64,000 bases of DNA. Origin: an uncultured Bacteroidales bacterium (GTDB lineage: Bacteria; Bacteroidota; Bacteroidia; Bacteroidales; UBA932). Shown here one piece after another: positions 1 through 8,696 of the stretch. The notes below the pieces were generated by a model, which was given only the letters and a program-made list of their open reading frames with translations, did no database searches and was not told the origin of the DNA. A program made the translations under genes and the position numbers. The stretch is from positions 9,449-73,448 of the forward strand of contig CAKUTA010000012.1 of the NCBI GenBank assembly GCA_934691625.1. Reading direction: 5' to 3'. Within the stretch, counting starts at the first letter, position 1; the number at the start of each line of letters is the position of its first letter.

Positions 1-1062
1 CGTGACAGATACCTGAATAAGCTCAAACTCATCAATCAATGCTTTAATTTCATTGTGCGATGATTCAGAAAAGTATTTAAGTATTGTATCAGGGGAGGAA
101 AGCCTGAATGCGGAAGTGCTTTCAGAGTAGTTGTTATAGTTCCTAAGCAGGATGTCGGCAATATCAACACCTTTCGCTCTGTCTTCGCTTGTTGAATTTT
201 GCTCAAGCCAATCACTGACTTTGATTCCTGTTCCATATAGCTTTTCTTTCCAGGCATCATAGCCGTCAATATCTGGGAATGCAATGACATCTCTGCCCTT
301 CAGAACTTTCAGCTTGTCTCCCAATTGCGTCTTGCCGCCAGTCGCCAACCAAAGATATTGGGGCATAAGGACTGCACAAATAATGGCCGTTTTCTCAGCT
401 TCTACTAACGCAACTCGCTTTTGTGGGTATTTGTTAAGCAAATGCTCGCCAAAAAGGCATTGAGTCAGCTGCCAGTCCTTTGGGAGAACCTTTCTGGCTT
501 TTAAGATTGAATGCACCCAAGAAACCTTACAGGAAATATTCTCATCCTTAATTCTATGCCCTGTCTTTGGATTGTACTTCATTATTTTCCCAGTTCTGCA
601 TCGTCCTTCTTTGTCAATCTGGAAATATATCGTGTCCCTCTGTCTGGTTACTCCTATCTTGTACTCAACTAAAACAGTCTCGAGTATCTCTATGGGGACA
701 ATTGTCCTTAAGAAACTTGTCAAATGACTGTCGTAACTTATACGAACAGAGCCGGTCACATATAAATCAGGGATAAAGAACAATTGGCGAGGCTGGCGCG
801 TTTTTGCTAAACTGTTGTTTCTGTTGTTATACGATGTTGCATGTGCCTCAGTAGAAAGATTAGGATGGTCTCTAAAATACTCCTTGGGTGTATAATGATA
901 ACCACAACCTGATTCGTGGTCGCATCGTCCGACTCTTTTGTCAAGTGAGTTGCCGTTTTCATCGACATACAACGTGAAGCATCGTTTGCCTCCGCAGTTG
1001 GGGCAGGTGTATCTGGATGACACACCTGCATAACGCTGCAAACTATAAGAGTGTTGGCTCAT
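1..1062 (-). CDS. DUF6371 (primase/toprim-like) protein of an integrative element, partial
   Basis: The minus frame is open from an ATG at 1062 to the left window edge (354 codons, no stop), so the C-terminus lies outside the window. The N-terminus reads MSQHSYSLQRYAGVSSRYTC and then has a zinc-finger-like CPNCGGKRCF motif followed by a second Cys/His cluster (GRCDHESGCGYH). A later stretch reads VALVEAEKTA and then VIAFPDIDGYDAW, which resembles the acidic motifs of toprim folds. These traits fit the DUF6371 family found beside RepA-like ATPases in Bacteroidota mobile elements; a role in replication or mobilisation of the element is inferred. The start overlaps the end of the upstream ATPase gene by 20 bases, which points to translational coupling. 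Family assignment is from memory of the family, not from a search. Confidence 0.72.
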   Translation of the reverse strand, partial: MSQHSYSLQRYAGVSSRYTCPNCGGKRCFTLYVDENGNSLDKRVGRCDHESGCGYHYTPKEYFRDHPNLSTEAHATSYNNRNNSLAKTRQPRQLFFIPDLYVTGSVRISYDSHLTSFLRTIVPIEILETVLVEYKIGVTRQRDTIYFQIDKEGRCRTGKIMKYNPKTGHRIKDENISCKVSWVHSILKARKVLPKDWQLTQCLFGEHLLNKYPQKRVALVEAEKTAIICAVLMPQYLWLATGGKTQLGDKLKVLKGRDVIAFPDIDGYDAWKEKLYGTGIKVSDWLEQNSTSEDRAKGVDIADILLRNYNNYSESTSAFRLSSPDTILKYFSESSHNEIKALIDEFELIQVSVT

Positions 1063-2140
1063 TGACTTCTGGCTCTATTGATTTTTGTTGTCCATTGTCC
1101 AACTGTCCATCTTCTGTAGGTGAGTTCTGGACATTGGACAGTTTGTCCTTATGCCTGGCGAGAATGTTGCTGACGGTCGACTTGCTGATTCTAACCTGCT
1201 CTGCAATCTTCCTGCAGGAGAGCCCCTGCTTACTCAATTCAATTACCTGCATTTCCTGTTCACTGATTTCAGCAGTTTCTCTATGTCTGAGGTGTTCACT
1301 CTCGGAAGCAAACTCAAGAAAGTTGAATCGGAGAAAACCATTGACCTTATCCACTTCATATACAATGATGTTGGAAGCATCATAGGTGAATGCGCCGGCT
1401 CGGACTTTCACTTGCTTGATATATCTCAACCGGTTGTCTTTTGCGCTCATTCCTATGGCAAATACGGAGTCGAAGAAGTTGTACAATTTCTTGCTCCCAG
1501 CGAGATGATTTTGTGTGATTGCGCTCGACAGGTCACGTTTGGGAGTATGGGCGATAATCAAAAGACTCAACCCTCGCTTCTTCTTCATTGCCATCAACTT
1601 CATCATAAACAATCCTGCATCAACACCTTTGTCAGCCGAATTGCAGAGATATGTAAGATTATCGATGATTATGACCTTGCAGTTTTTCTTTTGAGCGGCA
1701 GTTTCTATGTCTTTGATAATGCTTTCCTCGTAACCATCGGCACCTATTGCGTATGGATTAACCTCAGCCCGGAATAAGCCTTCAGGAAATAGATGTCTTT
1801 CTCCACTTGCTGAATTACAGTATCTCAATTGAAATTGTTTGTCTGAAAGCTCGCAATCAACATACAGTACATTTCTGCTTCTGGCAATCTCATCTGCCAT
1901 CTGGACTGCGAAAATGGACTTCCCGAGATTCGAGTCTGCAAACAGACAACAAACTTCGCCTTCATACCAAAGTTCCCGATATAATTGCTCTGGATCTGGG
2001 CGATGAGCGGCATCCTCAACCGTTCTGTTTGCGCTCTTGATTGTCAGCATTCCGATTTCCGTTATGCTGTCATTGGAAAATGTGCTTTCTATTTCTTCCG
2101 AGATAGAGTCGGCGGCAGCTTTGTTGATTCCCATATCCAT
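1043..2140 (-). CDS. RepA-like AAA ATPase (RecA fold, AAA_25) of an integrative element
   Basis: The protein has 365 residues. A P-loop-like segment reads FADSNLGKSIFA (first glycine replaced), a Walker B strand reads KVIIIDNL, and LLIIAHTPKR follows, as in RecA-fold plasmid RepA-type helicases. The C-terminal part carries a helix-turn-helix, GLSCRKIAEQVRISKSTVSN, typical of resolvase-like DNA-binding tails, and ends in a low-complexity polar tail. Proteins of this kind are encoded between the excisionase and the primase-like gene in Bacteroidota integrative and mobilizable elements, and probably help replicate or mobilise the excised DNA. It begins 2 bases after the small gene upstream and overlaps the DUF6371 gene downstream, so the run forms one operon. 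The exact biochemical role is inferred. Confidence 0.8.
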   Translation of the reverse strand: MDMGINKAAADSISEEIESTFSNDSITEIGMLTIKSANRTVEDAAHRPDPEQLYRELWYEGEVCCLFADSNLGKSIFAVQMADEIARSRNVLYVDCELSDKQFQLRYCNSASGERHLFPEGLFRAEVNPYAIGADGYEESIIKDIETAAQKKNCKVIIIDNLTYLCNSADKGVDAGLFMMKLMAMKKKRGLSLLIIAHTPKRDLSSAITQNHLAGSKKLYNFFDSVFAIGMSAKDNRLRYIKQVKVRAGAFTYDASNIIVYEVDKVNGFLRFNFLEFASESEHLRHRETAEISEQEMQVIELSKQGLSCRKIAEQVRISKSTVSNILARHKDKLSNVQNSPTEDGQLDNGQQKSIEPEVNEPTLL

Positions 2141-2142
2141 AG

Positions 2143-2334
2143 TTAATCTTCTTTATTGAGCCTATTGGATTTACCGTTTGCTTGTCCATTAGGCGAATTT
2201 TTTGAATCACTCCTTTCATTTTTGGCAAGTTCGTCTTGAATGAATGGAATCTGGCGTAATATACGACCGCTCGGATCGTTCTCATCTGATGCTATTTCGA
2301 GTATGATCTCAGAAATGTGTTTGGGCTGGTTCAT
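2143..2334 (-). CDS. Small hypothetical protein, 63 aa, in the integrative element operon
   Basis: The protein has 63 residues, is polar and shows no recognisable domain. Its ATG overlaps the stop codon of the HTH gene upstream by 4 bases (2331-2334), and its stop lies 2 bases before the AAA ATPase start. This packing supports translation as part of the operon. The C-terminal third is rich in Asn, Ser and Lys and is probably disordered. I do not recognise the family. A function in excision or replication of the element can only be guessed from position. Confidence 0.55.
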   Translation of the reverse strand: MNQPKHISEIILEIASDENDPSGRILRQIPFIQDELAKNERSDSKNSPNGQANGKSNRLNKED

Positions 2335-2558
2335 TTCACACCTCCTTTCCTGCGCCTGACATATTCGAGAGCTTCTGCGTCAATCTCCGCTTGAGTCTTT
2401 GCTCGGCCTTCATTTAGCCAGGAATCAATCTCGGAACGTAGAAAGCGAGGTTTCTTTCCACTTTTATGAACAGGAATTCTGTGTTGTCCGACCCATTCAT
2501 AAATAGTGGACTTTGCCGGATGATCAGGATGATACTGGCTTAACTCTCCAATATTCAT
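2331..2558 (-). CDS. Excisionase-like helix-turn-helix protein, C-terminal part after an in-frame TAG
   Basis: The 75 residues contain YHPDHPAKSTIYEWVGQHRI, then a lysine-rich turn and FLRSEIDSWL, the classic MerR/Xis-like winged helix of Bacteroidota excisionases, which direct excision with the integrase. In related elements this domain is preceded in the same polypeptide by a short helical segment that begins like the 44-codon ORF just upstream. Here the ATG at 2558 follows directly after a TAG (2559-2561) in the same frame, so the ancestral protein of about 120 residues appears split. Translation may restart at this ATG. The domain itself looks intact, so it may still bind DNA. Confidence 0.72.
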   Translation of the reverse strand: MNIGELSQYHPDHPAKSTIYEWVGQHRIPVHKSGKKPRFLRSEIDSWLNEGRAKTQAEIDAEALEYVRRRKGGVK

Positions 2559-2696
2559 CTATTTGTCTTGTGAGGATTCATCAGTTTTATTAAGGGCTTC
2601 ATTTATGATCCCCTTTAGACAGAGTATCTCTGCCTTGATTTCAGATACTGCTTGTGGTATCTGCTCAAATGTCAGTTTTTCTTCTGTAGAAGACAT
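2559..2696 (-). CDS. Short N-terminal segment of the excisionase-like protein, ended by TAG
   Basis: Forty-five codons including the stop, starting MSSTEEKLTFEQIPQAVSEI. The phrase KLTFEQ(L/I)P-A-V is the usual beginning of one-piece Bacteroidota HTH/excisionase proteins, where it forms a helical region before the winged helix. The segment ends in TAG and the very next codon is ATG of the HTH part, in the same reading frame. It is therefore either a nonsense mutation with restart, a read-through site, or a true two-gene arrangement. It is too short to have been called automatically. Confidence is good for the frame relation and lower for separate function. Confidence 0.6.
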   Translation of the reverse strand: MSSTEEKLTFEQIPQAVSEIKAEILCLKGIINEALNKTDESSQDK

Positions 2697-2843
2697 TGTC
2701 GTAAATTGTTAAATTGAACAATTGCTCCCTTCTTTGTGCGCACAGAAAAAAAGAACCGTGGTCTCGTTGTGAGGTCACGGTGCAAATGTCTATGAGTTTT
2801 TCGGTTCCGTTCTTGGACTCCAATTGGAGTCTATGACGATTTT

Positions 2844-3908
2844 TTACTTTTTCTTGCAGTCTTCCTGTTCCGCAATAGTATTATCTACTACTTGCTGCAG
2901 TTGATAAGTGGCGACACCGAGAGGATTGCTTATGCCTTTAAGTGACCATTCAACCACTGTTTTATTACGAGCGCGACAAATCAACAAACCGATGCTAGGA
3001 TTGTCGTCCTCACCTTTCAGAAGAGCGTCGGCAGCATTGACATAGAAATTGATCTTCCCTGCAAATTCCGGAATGAAGTCCACCACTTTGAGCTCCACCA
3101 CGACGTAACACTTCATCTTGATGTGGTAGAATACCATATCCGGGAAGAATGATGTCGCATCAGGTCCTGAGATTCTCAATTCCATCTGTCTGCCAACGTA
3201 AGCGAAACCGCTTCCCAATTCCAGAAGGAATCGAGTAATGTTCTGGGCCAATGCATCTTCCAGCTTTCTTTCCTCGACATCTCCTGCAATCGGCAGAAAA
3301 TCAAGCTTATATTCACCTTTGAGTATTTCGTCGGCCAGCTTGCCTTGAATTGCCGGAAGTTTTTCATTGAAATTAGATAAAGCCTTGCCCTTGGACGCAA
3401 AAAGATTCGAGTCTATCTGACTGTTCATCTCGCTGCGACTCCATCCGTTAGAGATAGTCTCATCAATATAGAACAAGGCCTCATCTAGATTCTTGCACCT
3501 TCTAAGTATATCGATATGATGTCGCCACGGAATGTATGCGAACTTCTCCGGCATTGAATCATTTAATTCGTTACCAACTTGGTAACGAATTGTATTGCAT
3601 TGACTATAAAATATATACCAATTCTTGATGTATCTAAGGTTGGTGACGGAATAGCCTTCCTGTCCAGGGAACTCGTTTCTCAAATCTAGGCTCAGTTTCT
3701 CGAAGAATCCGCTTCCCCAAGAATATGTATCCTGCAAAGTGTTGATGTCGTGCCCTAGTTCCCAGTAGAATTCGAGCATCGATTGGTTAATCCGCACGGA
3801 TGCCTTTATTTGGGCGTGCCTGAGTCTCCCTTTGATTGACTTCAACCAAGTTGAATAATTCTCATCTGGTACAAAGCTTCCAGCCTTCACAAATCCTGCT
3901 TTTTCCAT
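2844..3908 (-). CDS. PDDEXK nuclease domain protein of the DUF1016/YhcG family
   Basis: The 354-residue protein has the N-terminal helical DUF1016 domain (SVRINQSMLEFYWELGHDI, then a segment around GYSVTNLRYIKNWY) and a C-terminal PD-(D/E)XK domain with FPDMVFYH followed by YVVVELKVVDF, giving the D...ExK active-site pattern. Length matches the family. Members are presumed nucleases and are frequent passengers of mobile elements and restriction loci. Here the gene sits between the integrase (start codon 18 bases after the integrase stop) and the excisionase-like gene, separated from the latter by about 150 noncoding bases. That position suggests cargo with a defence or stability role, which is inference; no substrate can be named. 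Confidence 0.85.
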   Translation of the reverse strand: MEKAGFVKAGSFVPDENYSTWLKSIKGRLRHAQIKASVRINQSMLEFYWELGHDINTLQDTYSWGSGFFEKLSLDLRNEFPGQEGYSVTNLRYIKNWYIFYSQCNTIRYQVGNELNDSMPEKFAYIPWRHHIDILRRCKNLDEALFYIDETISNGWSRSEMNSQIDSNLFASKGKALSNFNEKLPAIQGKLADEILKGEYKLDFLPIAGDVEERKLEDALAQNITRFLLELGSGFAYVGRQMELRISGPDATSFFPDMVFYHIKMKCYVVVELKVVDFIPEFAGKINFYVNAADALLKGEDDNPSIGLLICRARNKTVVEWSLKGISNPLGVATYQLQQVVDNTIAEQEDCKKK

Positions 3909-3926
3909 TATTTATACTTTAAATGC

Positions 3927-5105
3927 TTACAATGTTGGTATAAGGTTCACTGCCCTTCTCTTATTCTCATCCACAATCTTCGCATATATTTGAGTCGTGC
4001 GCACATTACTGTGGCCTAACAACTTCGATACGGTGTAAAGGTCTGCACCATAGCTTAATGTCAGTGTCGCAAAGGTGTGTCTAGCCACGTGGAAAGTCAC
4101 GTGTTTGGTGATTCCAGCATTCTTGACAAGTATCTTTAGGCGAACATCTGCATTGGTGACCTGATCAGGCAACTTATAGAACACGTGTGACTCCTCCGGC
4201 ATGTCTCCTCTTTCCGGGAGCCATTTCAGCGCATTGTCAGAAAGAGGCAGATAGAGAGGCTTTCCCGTATTCTTCATAGATGTCTCAAGTTGTGCGAGCC
4301 CATCTTGATTTACAGTGATTTCCTTCCAAGTCATCTTCTGGATATCAGAATACCTCAATCCGCTGAAACAGCTGAACAGAAAAGCCGGTTTTACATCATT
4401 GTCGGGTCTATAGTCTGTATCAATGATTTTCTGAACCTCATCCAATGTCAGGTAACAGCGGCTCTTTGGCTCTGAATGTGGCTTTATGCTTCGATCAATG
4501 TCCTTACCAGGGTTCTTAAGTATGATGCCGTCTCGTTCAGCCTTGTTGAGAGCGACCATAAGTCTTGCAAACAACGCCTCCTTATACACATTGCTGATAG
4601 GCTTCTGCTTGCGCTTCTTGTCCTTACACTCCCTATCAAAATCTCTGGCGTCATTATTCAGAAATTCGATGAATCCGATAAGAAACTCTTTATCAATGTG
4701 ACTGAACATTATGGCCTTTCCCTTATATCGTATAAGGCGTTGGATTGCGCTACGCAAGAGAATCGCACAAGACTTGTGGCCGTTTTCCTCATAGTCCTCG
4801 GCCATATCCTCGCAATACTTGATGAAACTCAACTTCCTTGTCCTGTTCTTATCTATGAATCCATACTCTCCGTTCTGAATATCGATGATGTATTGTGCCT
4901 TTATTGCATTGGCCAGACGAACCTGCTCCTTGTTCCAAAGTTTGTCCGCCCGTGTCTTTTCCTCCTTCAGATACAGATTCAGAAACTTGTATTCCCTGAT
5001 ACCGTTGACATAGCAGTCCAGATAAATTGAGGCTCCGCCTTTCTGTAGTTCCTTATACCGTATTTTTATCGGTTCCTTAATGGTGTCACTATCGTCTTTT
5101 CTCAT
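3927..5105 (-). CDS. Tyrosine site-specific integrase of the left-hand integrative element
   Basis: The catalytic residues of tyrosine recombinases are visible: Arg in FSGLRYSDI, the HxxR box in FHVARHTFA, and His and Tyr in LLGHSNVRTTQIYAKI. The N-terminal part is an arm-binding plus core-binding region of the Bacteroidota type. I place the start at MRKDDSD (5105); the longer reading from 5162 adds a hydrophobic stretch without family precedent and would cover a repeat. The gene is the outermost of the element, transcribed toward its interior. Direct repeats just outside it (5158 and 5257) may belong to the attachment region. The other end of the element is beyond the left window edge. Confidence 0.92.
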   Translation of the reverse strand: MRKDDSDTIKEPIKIRYKELQKGGASIYLDCYVNGIREYKFLNLYLKEEKTRADKLWNKEQVRLANAIKAQYIIDIQNGEYGFIDKNRTRKLSFIKYCEDMAEDYEENGHKSCAILLRSAIQRLIRYKGKAIMFSHIDKEFLIGFIEFLNNDARDFDRECKDKKRKQKPISNVYKEALFARLMVALNKAERDGIILKNPGKDIDRSIKPHSEPKSRCYLTLDEVQKIIDTDYRPDNDVKPAFLFSCFSGLRYSDIQKMTWKEITVNQDGLAQLETSMKNTGKPLYLPLSDNALKWLPERGDMPEESHVFYKLPDQVTNADVRLKILVKNAGITKHVTFHVARHTFATLTLSYGADLYTVSKLLGHSNVRTTQIYAKIVDENKRRAVNLIPTL

Positions 5106-5157
5106 AATAATCAACGGTTTATAACCATAGGTAAATATAAGCAAAATGATTTGAAAT

Positions 5158-5275
5158 AACAATGGGGTAACAAAATCAATGAAAAACCATTAACAATCCG
5201 TAACTAAAACACAATTTTATGAGCTTGTAATGTCGATTTTACATTTCGCTTCGAGTAACAACGGAGTAACAAAAT
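5158..5275. repeat. Pair of 19-bp direct repeats beside the integrase (candidate attachment/arm sites)
   Basis: Two near-identical 19-mers, at 5158-5176 and 5257-5275, share 17 of 19 bases around the core GTAACAAAAT and start 99 bases apart in the same orientation. A further partial GAGTAACAA copy abuts the second. Spaced direct repeats next to an integrase gene are typical of arm-type or core sites of tyrosine recombinases. No second end of the element is in the window, so the crossover site cannot be identified. Confidence 0.4.
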
Positions 5276-5324
5276 TTTCCAAGAAATGCAGTTTTAAACC
5301 CAAAATAAGAAAATTTCTAAAATA

Positions 5325-5358
5325 AAAACGGCAATAGAGATAGCTCTATTGCCGTTTT
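5325..5358. terminator. Perfect hairpin, bidirectional terminator-like, between divergent genes
   Basis: Arms of 15 bases (AAAACGGCAATAGAG and its complement) enclose a 4-base loop and carry A and T runs at their ends, so it can act on either strand. It lies between the integrase (minus) and hsdR (plus), which diverge and need no terminator there. It may be the old terminator of a gene that preceded hsdR before the element inserted. The rest of 5106-5523 holds the direct repeats and the hsdR promoter only. Confidence 0.7.
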
Positions 5359-5481
5359 GTCTATAATTGTCAATGCTTGTTTATGTCTACAATTTCACGT
5401 AGTCTATAAAGTTGCTCTATGCCATAATTCTCTATGCTTTTGCAAACTGCAAATATAGTGAAAGTTGTCAATATTTTTTGT

Positions 5482-5489
5482 TACTTTTG
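5482..5489 (+). promoter_or_regulatory. Bacteroidota -7 box of hsdR
   Basis: TACTTTTG matches TAnnTTTG exactly and lies 35 bases before the chosen hsdR ATG at 5524. The -33 element is weak (a TTG at 5465). It supports the internal start over the longer reading frame that begins at 5434. Confidence 0.5.
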
Positions 5490-5523
5490 CAAGAGCAAGG
5501 ACATTTCAGAAAAAGAGATTTAT

Positions 5524-8500
5524 ATGGCATCATTCAGCGAGGACAGTCGTGTGAAGTTCCCTACGATTATGCATCTTATGGGGATGGGATATAAGTACAT
5601 TTCTCAGAAAGGATTATATTCGAAATATGTGAATGCTCCAAAGACGGATTATGATCCACGCACGAACATTCTGCTGCCATATTTTAAGGAAGCGTATAGA
5701 AAGCTGAACCCTGATGCGGCAGAAGACGGAGCTGAAAAGATGCTGGTCAGAATACAGGCGGTTCTCTCAAATGATGATCTGGGGCGGCAATTCTACAAAG
5801 AAGTGCTGTTGAACACTGAAGAACGTATCATTGACCTTTCGTCTCCATTCAACTTTGCCCATAACAACACATTTCAGGTCGCTACGGAAATGACTTGCGG
5901 GGACAAGGACGGTGATAATTATAGGCCGGATATAACATTGTTTGTCAATGGACTGCCATTGGCTTTTATCGAAGTCAAGAAAGAGAACAACCATAAGGGC
6001 ATTCAGGCTGAGACGGAACGGATGAAAGTCAGATTTCAGAATCAGGCGTTCAGAAGGTACTTGAACATCACGCAGATTATGGTGTTCAGCAATGATATGG
6101 AGTATGACTGCAATGAAGTCACGCCTACAATTGGAGCCTTTTATGCTACAATCGGGAAAAAGGACACTAAATACAATTGCTTCCGGGAAGAGGGGCAGGA
6201 CAGTTTCCCTGTGGCAAGAAATGTCGTGCCGGTCTCTGAAAATGACGAGGAGATTCTTTTAAGGGACAACAATGTGCCGCAATATAAGAACAGCAGCGAG
6301 TGTCAGACGAATTGCAGGGCGAACACACCGACCAAGAGAATCTGCGACAGCTTATTTTCGTTCGAGCGGTTCTGGTTTCTTTTGAAATATGGCATTGCTT
6401 ATGTGGATTACAATAATGGTCTGCAGAAACACATTATGCGGTATCCTCAGATATTCGCTACCAAGGCTATTGAAAGATTCCTTGATTCAGGCAAAAGAAA
6501 GGGGATAATCTGGCATACGCAGGGAAGCGGCAAGACGGCATTGTCGTTTTACAATGTGAAGTATCTTACGGACTATTACTCAAGGCAAGGTGTCGTTCCT
6601 CAGTTCTTTTTCATTGTTGACAGACTTGACCTTATGATTCAGGCACAACGAGAGTTTACATACAGAGGACTGAAGGTCAATTCTGTTCAGACAAAGGATG
6701 ATTTTGCAAAGATTATCGGCAGTGGCCTCACGACGCAGAACAGGGAAGGCAAGCCGGAAATAACGGTCGTAAATATCCAGAAGTTTTCCAATGACTCCAA
6801 GGCCTTGGCAAAAAATGCCTATAATGTTCCGGTTCAGAGAATATATTTCATCGATGAAGCGCACCGAAATTATAGTCCCGACGGGTGTTTCCTGAAGAAT
6901 CTGATTCAGAGTGATGTGAATGCGGTGAAGATTGCTCTTACCGGGACGCCGATTATCAGCAGGGAGTATAACACTAAGGATATTTTTGGCGATTACATCC
7001 ACACATATTTCTACAATGCTTCTATTGCGGACGGTTATACGCGCCGTCTCATACGTGAGGACATCGGCTCCAACTATAAGATTAAACTGCAAGAGGCTCT
7101 TAACAGCATCAGAATCAAGGCTCACAGTCTAAAAGAGACTGATATCTATGCCCATCACGTCTATGTGCAACCGCTGCTTGATTATGTCATTGAGGATTTG
7201 AGGGATTTCAGAGTGAAGAATGGAGACGGGACATTGGGCGGAATGGTAGTGTGCAACAGCAAGGAGCAGGCACAAATGATGTATCGGCTTTTCCTTGAAA
7301 AATATGCTGACGAGAGCGAGCTGGGTAACTATACTGATGAAGACGGTTCCATCGTTTACAGGAGTATTTCTGCAAATGAGATGGAAGTCAAGCGGTCGCC
7401 TTGTCGAAAAGGCTGTTATCGTGCGGCTCTTATCACATACGACAGTTTCGACAAGGAGACAAGGGCAAAGTGGATTGAACTGTTCAAGGACGGGAAGGTG
7501 GATTTGCTGATAGTCTTCCAGATGCTCCAGACGGGATTTGATTCACCAAGGCTCAAGAAGCTGTATCTGCATCGTATTGTTAAGGAGCATAACCTGTTAC
7601 AAACTCTTACGCGGGTCAATCGTCCGTACAAGGATATGAAATATGGCTATGTCGTGGATTTTGCCAATATCGAGGAGGAGTACAGCAAGACCAACAAGGA
7701 GTATCAGTCGGAGCTGGAACACGAGGTCGGGAAGGACAATTTCAAGGATACAGACAAACTGCTTGTGACCATTGAGGAGGCAAAGGAACGGTTTGAAGAT
7801 GCCAAGAAAGCTCTGTCTGGGTACGAACTGGATAATCCGGAACTGTTTTCAAGACAGCTGAATATGGTGGATGACAGGGAGAGTGTAAGAAAGATTGTTG
7901 GTGCGCTGGAGGATATGAGGAGTCTTCAGAATATGCTCATCTCTCAAGGTTCAGAAAACGAGCGCATTGTCGAGGTGGAGAATATACATAATCTCATCAA
8001 GGCTGCAAAGAACAGGCTGGATTTGCTCGGATTCATAGATAATTCTGATGAGGCTTCCAATGTGCGGCAGCTGCTTAACACTGCACTTGAAAATATAGAG
8101 TTCTCATTTGTGAAGCGCGGTGAGGGTGAACTTGAGATTCAGGAACAATACAGGCAGGCGGTAGCTCACGCAAGACAGCAGATAGGAGCTTGCGTTGATA
8201 CGGACGATCCTGAATACCGCTCGATACTTGAGGAATTTATGAGACTGTTCCAGAAAAAGGATATGGAGCAGCAGGACGAGTTTAATATGCACAAGAGGGT
8301 CGAGAATGTCAATGACATACTTCGCAGAATCAAGAGAATCAATGAGCGTGATGCCCTTGATGCAATAAAGTATAATGGGGACACGAAGTTTGTCAAAGTG
8401 GAAAAGCGTTTGCGTGAAAAGGATAGGGAGGAGATAGAACATAACACACGACCTCGTCAGTATGCCTGGACGGAAGATAAACAGAAGATGACGGTAATAC

Positions 8501-8694
8501 TGCTTGCCATAAAGCAAGATGTGGATGATGTATATTTCCATAATCAGGCGATTCTGGAGGTTCCGGCATATTTCAAGAAGAATATCCTCACATACGTCAC
8601 CAGACATTTCAAGGAGGAAAACATTGATACGGACAGGCCAGTACGCCAATATGTCAGCGATATAATTAACAGGGAGTATCAGATAACAAGATAG
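5524..8694 (+). CDS. hsdR: Type I restriction enzyme, R subunit (HsdR)
   Basis: The motor and nuclease subunit of a type I restriction system, which cuts DNA after ATP-driven translocation. A PD-(D/E)XK nuclease is visible near residues 136-150 (RPDITLF then AFIEVKKENN). The SF2 helicase motifs follow: Walker A in HTQGSGKTALS (about 333), DEAH in YFIDEAHRNY (about 443), TGTP in ALTGTPI, and the motif V/VI pair QTGFDSPRLKK and LTRVNRPYK. The start MASFSEDSRVKFP at 5524 is preferred to 5434 because the extra 30 residues overlap the promoter and are atypical. Length of 1056 residues is normal. The gene is followed after 2 bases by hsdM. It lies next to an element integrase but is on the opposite strand. 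Confidence 0.95.
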   Translation: MASFSEDSRVKFPTIMHLMGMGYKYISQKGLYSKYVNAPKTDYDPRTNILLPYFKEAYRKLNPDAAEDGAEKMLVRIQAVLSNDDLGRQFYKEVLLNTEERIIDLSSPFNFAHNNTFQVATEMTCGDKDGDNYRPDITLFVNGLPLAFIEVKKENNHKGIQAETERMKVRFQNQAFRRYLNITQIMVFSNDMEYDCNEVTPTIGAFYATIGKKDTKYNCFREEGQDSFPVARNVVPVSENDEEILLRDNNVPQYKNSSECQTNCRANTPTKRICDSLFSFERFWFLLKYGIAYVDYNNGLQKHIMRYPQIFATKAIERFLDSGKRKGIIWHTQGSGKTALSFYNVKYLTDYYSRQGVVPQFFFIVDRLDLMIQAQREFTYRGLKVNSVQTKDDFAKIIGSGLTTQNREGKPEITVVNIQKFSNDSKALAKNAYNVPVQRIYFIDEAHRNYSPDGCFLKNLIQSDVNAVKIALTGTPIISREYNTKDIFGDYIHTYFYNASIADGYTRRLIREDIGSNYKIKLQEALNSIRIKAHSLKETDIYAHHVYVQPLLDYVIEDLRDFRVKNGDGTLGGMVVCNSKEQAQMMYRLFLEKYADESELGNYTDEDGSIVYRSISANEMEVKRSPCRKGCYRAALITYDSFDKETRAKWIELFKDGKVDLLIVFQMLQTGFDSPRLKKLYLHRIVKEHNLLQTLTRVNRPYKDMKYGYVVDFANIEEEYSKTNKEYQSELEHEVGKDNFKDTDKLLVTIEEAKERFEDAKKALSGYELDNPELFSRQLNMVDDRESVRKIVGALEDMRSLQNMLISQGSENERIVEVENIHNLIKAAKNRLDLLGFIDNSDEASNVRQLLNTALENIEFSFVKRGEGELEIQEQYRQAVAHARQQIGACVDTDDPEYRSILEEFMRLFQKKDMEQQDEFNMHKRVENVNDILRRIKRINERDALDAIKYNGDTKFVKVEKRLREKDREEIEHNTRPRQYAWTEDKQKMTVILLAIKQDVDDVYFHNQAILEVPAYFKKNILTYVTRHFKEENIDTDRPVRQYVSDIINREYQITR

Positions 8695-8696
8695 CT

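Noticed and set aside
807-1031. Minus-strand ORF of 74 codons
   Set aside because: It is another frame of the DUF6371 gene that runs off the left edge; that frame has the zinc-finger and continues without stop.
4476-5030. Plus-strand ORF of 184 codons inside the integrase gene
   Set aside because: Antisense shadow of a clear tyrosine recombinase.
8104-8649. Minus-strand ORF of 181 codons inside hsdR
   Set aside because: It is antisense to conserved HsdR coding sequence and has no recognisable domain.
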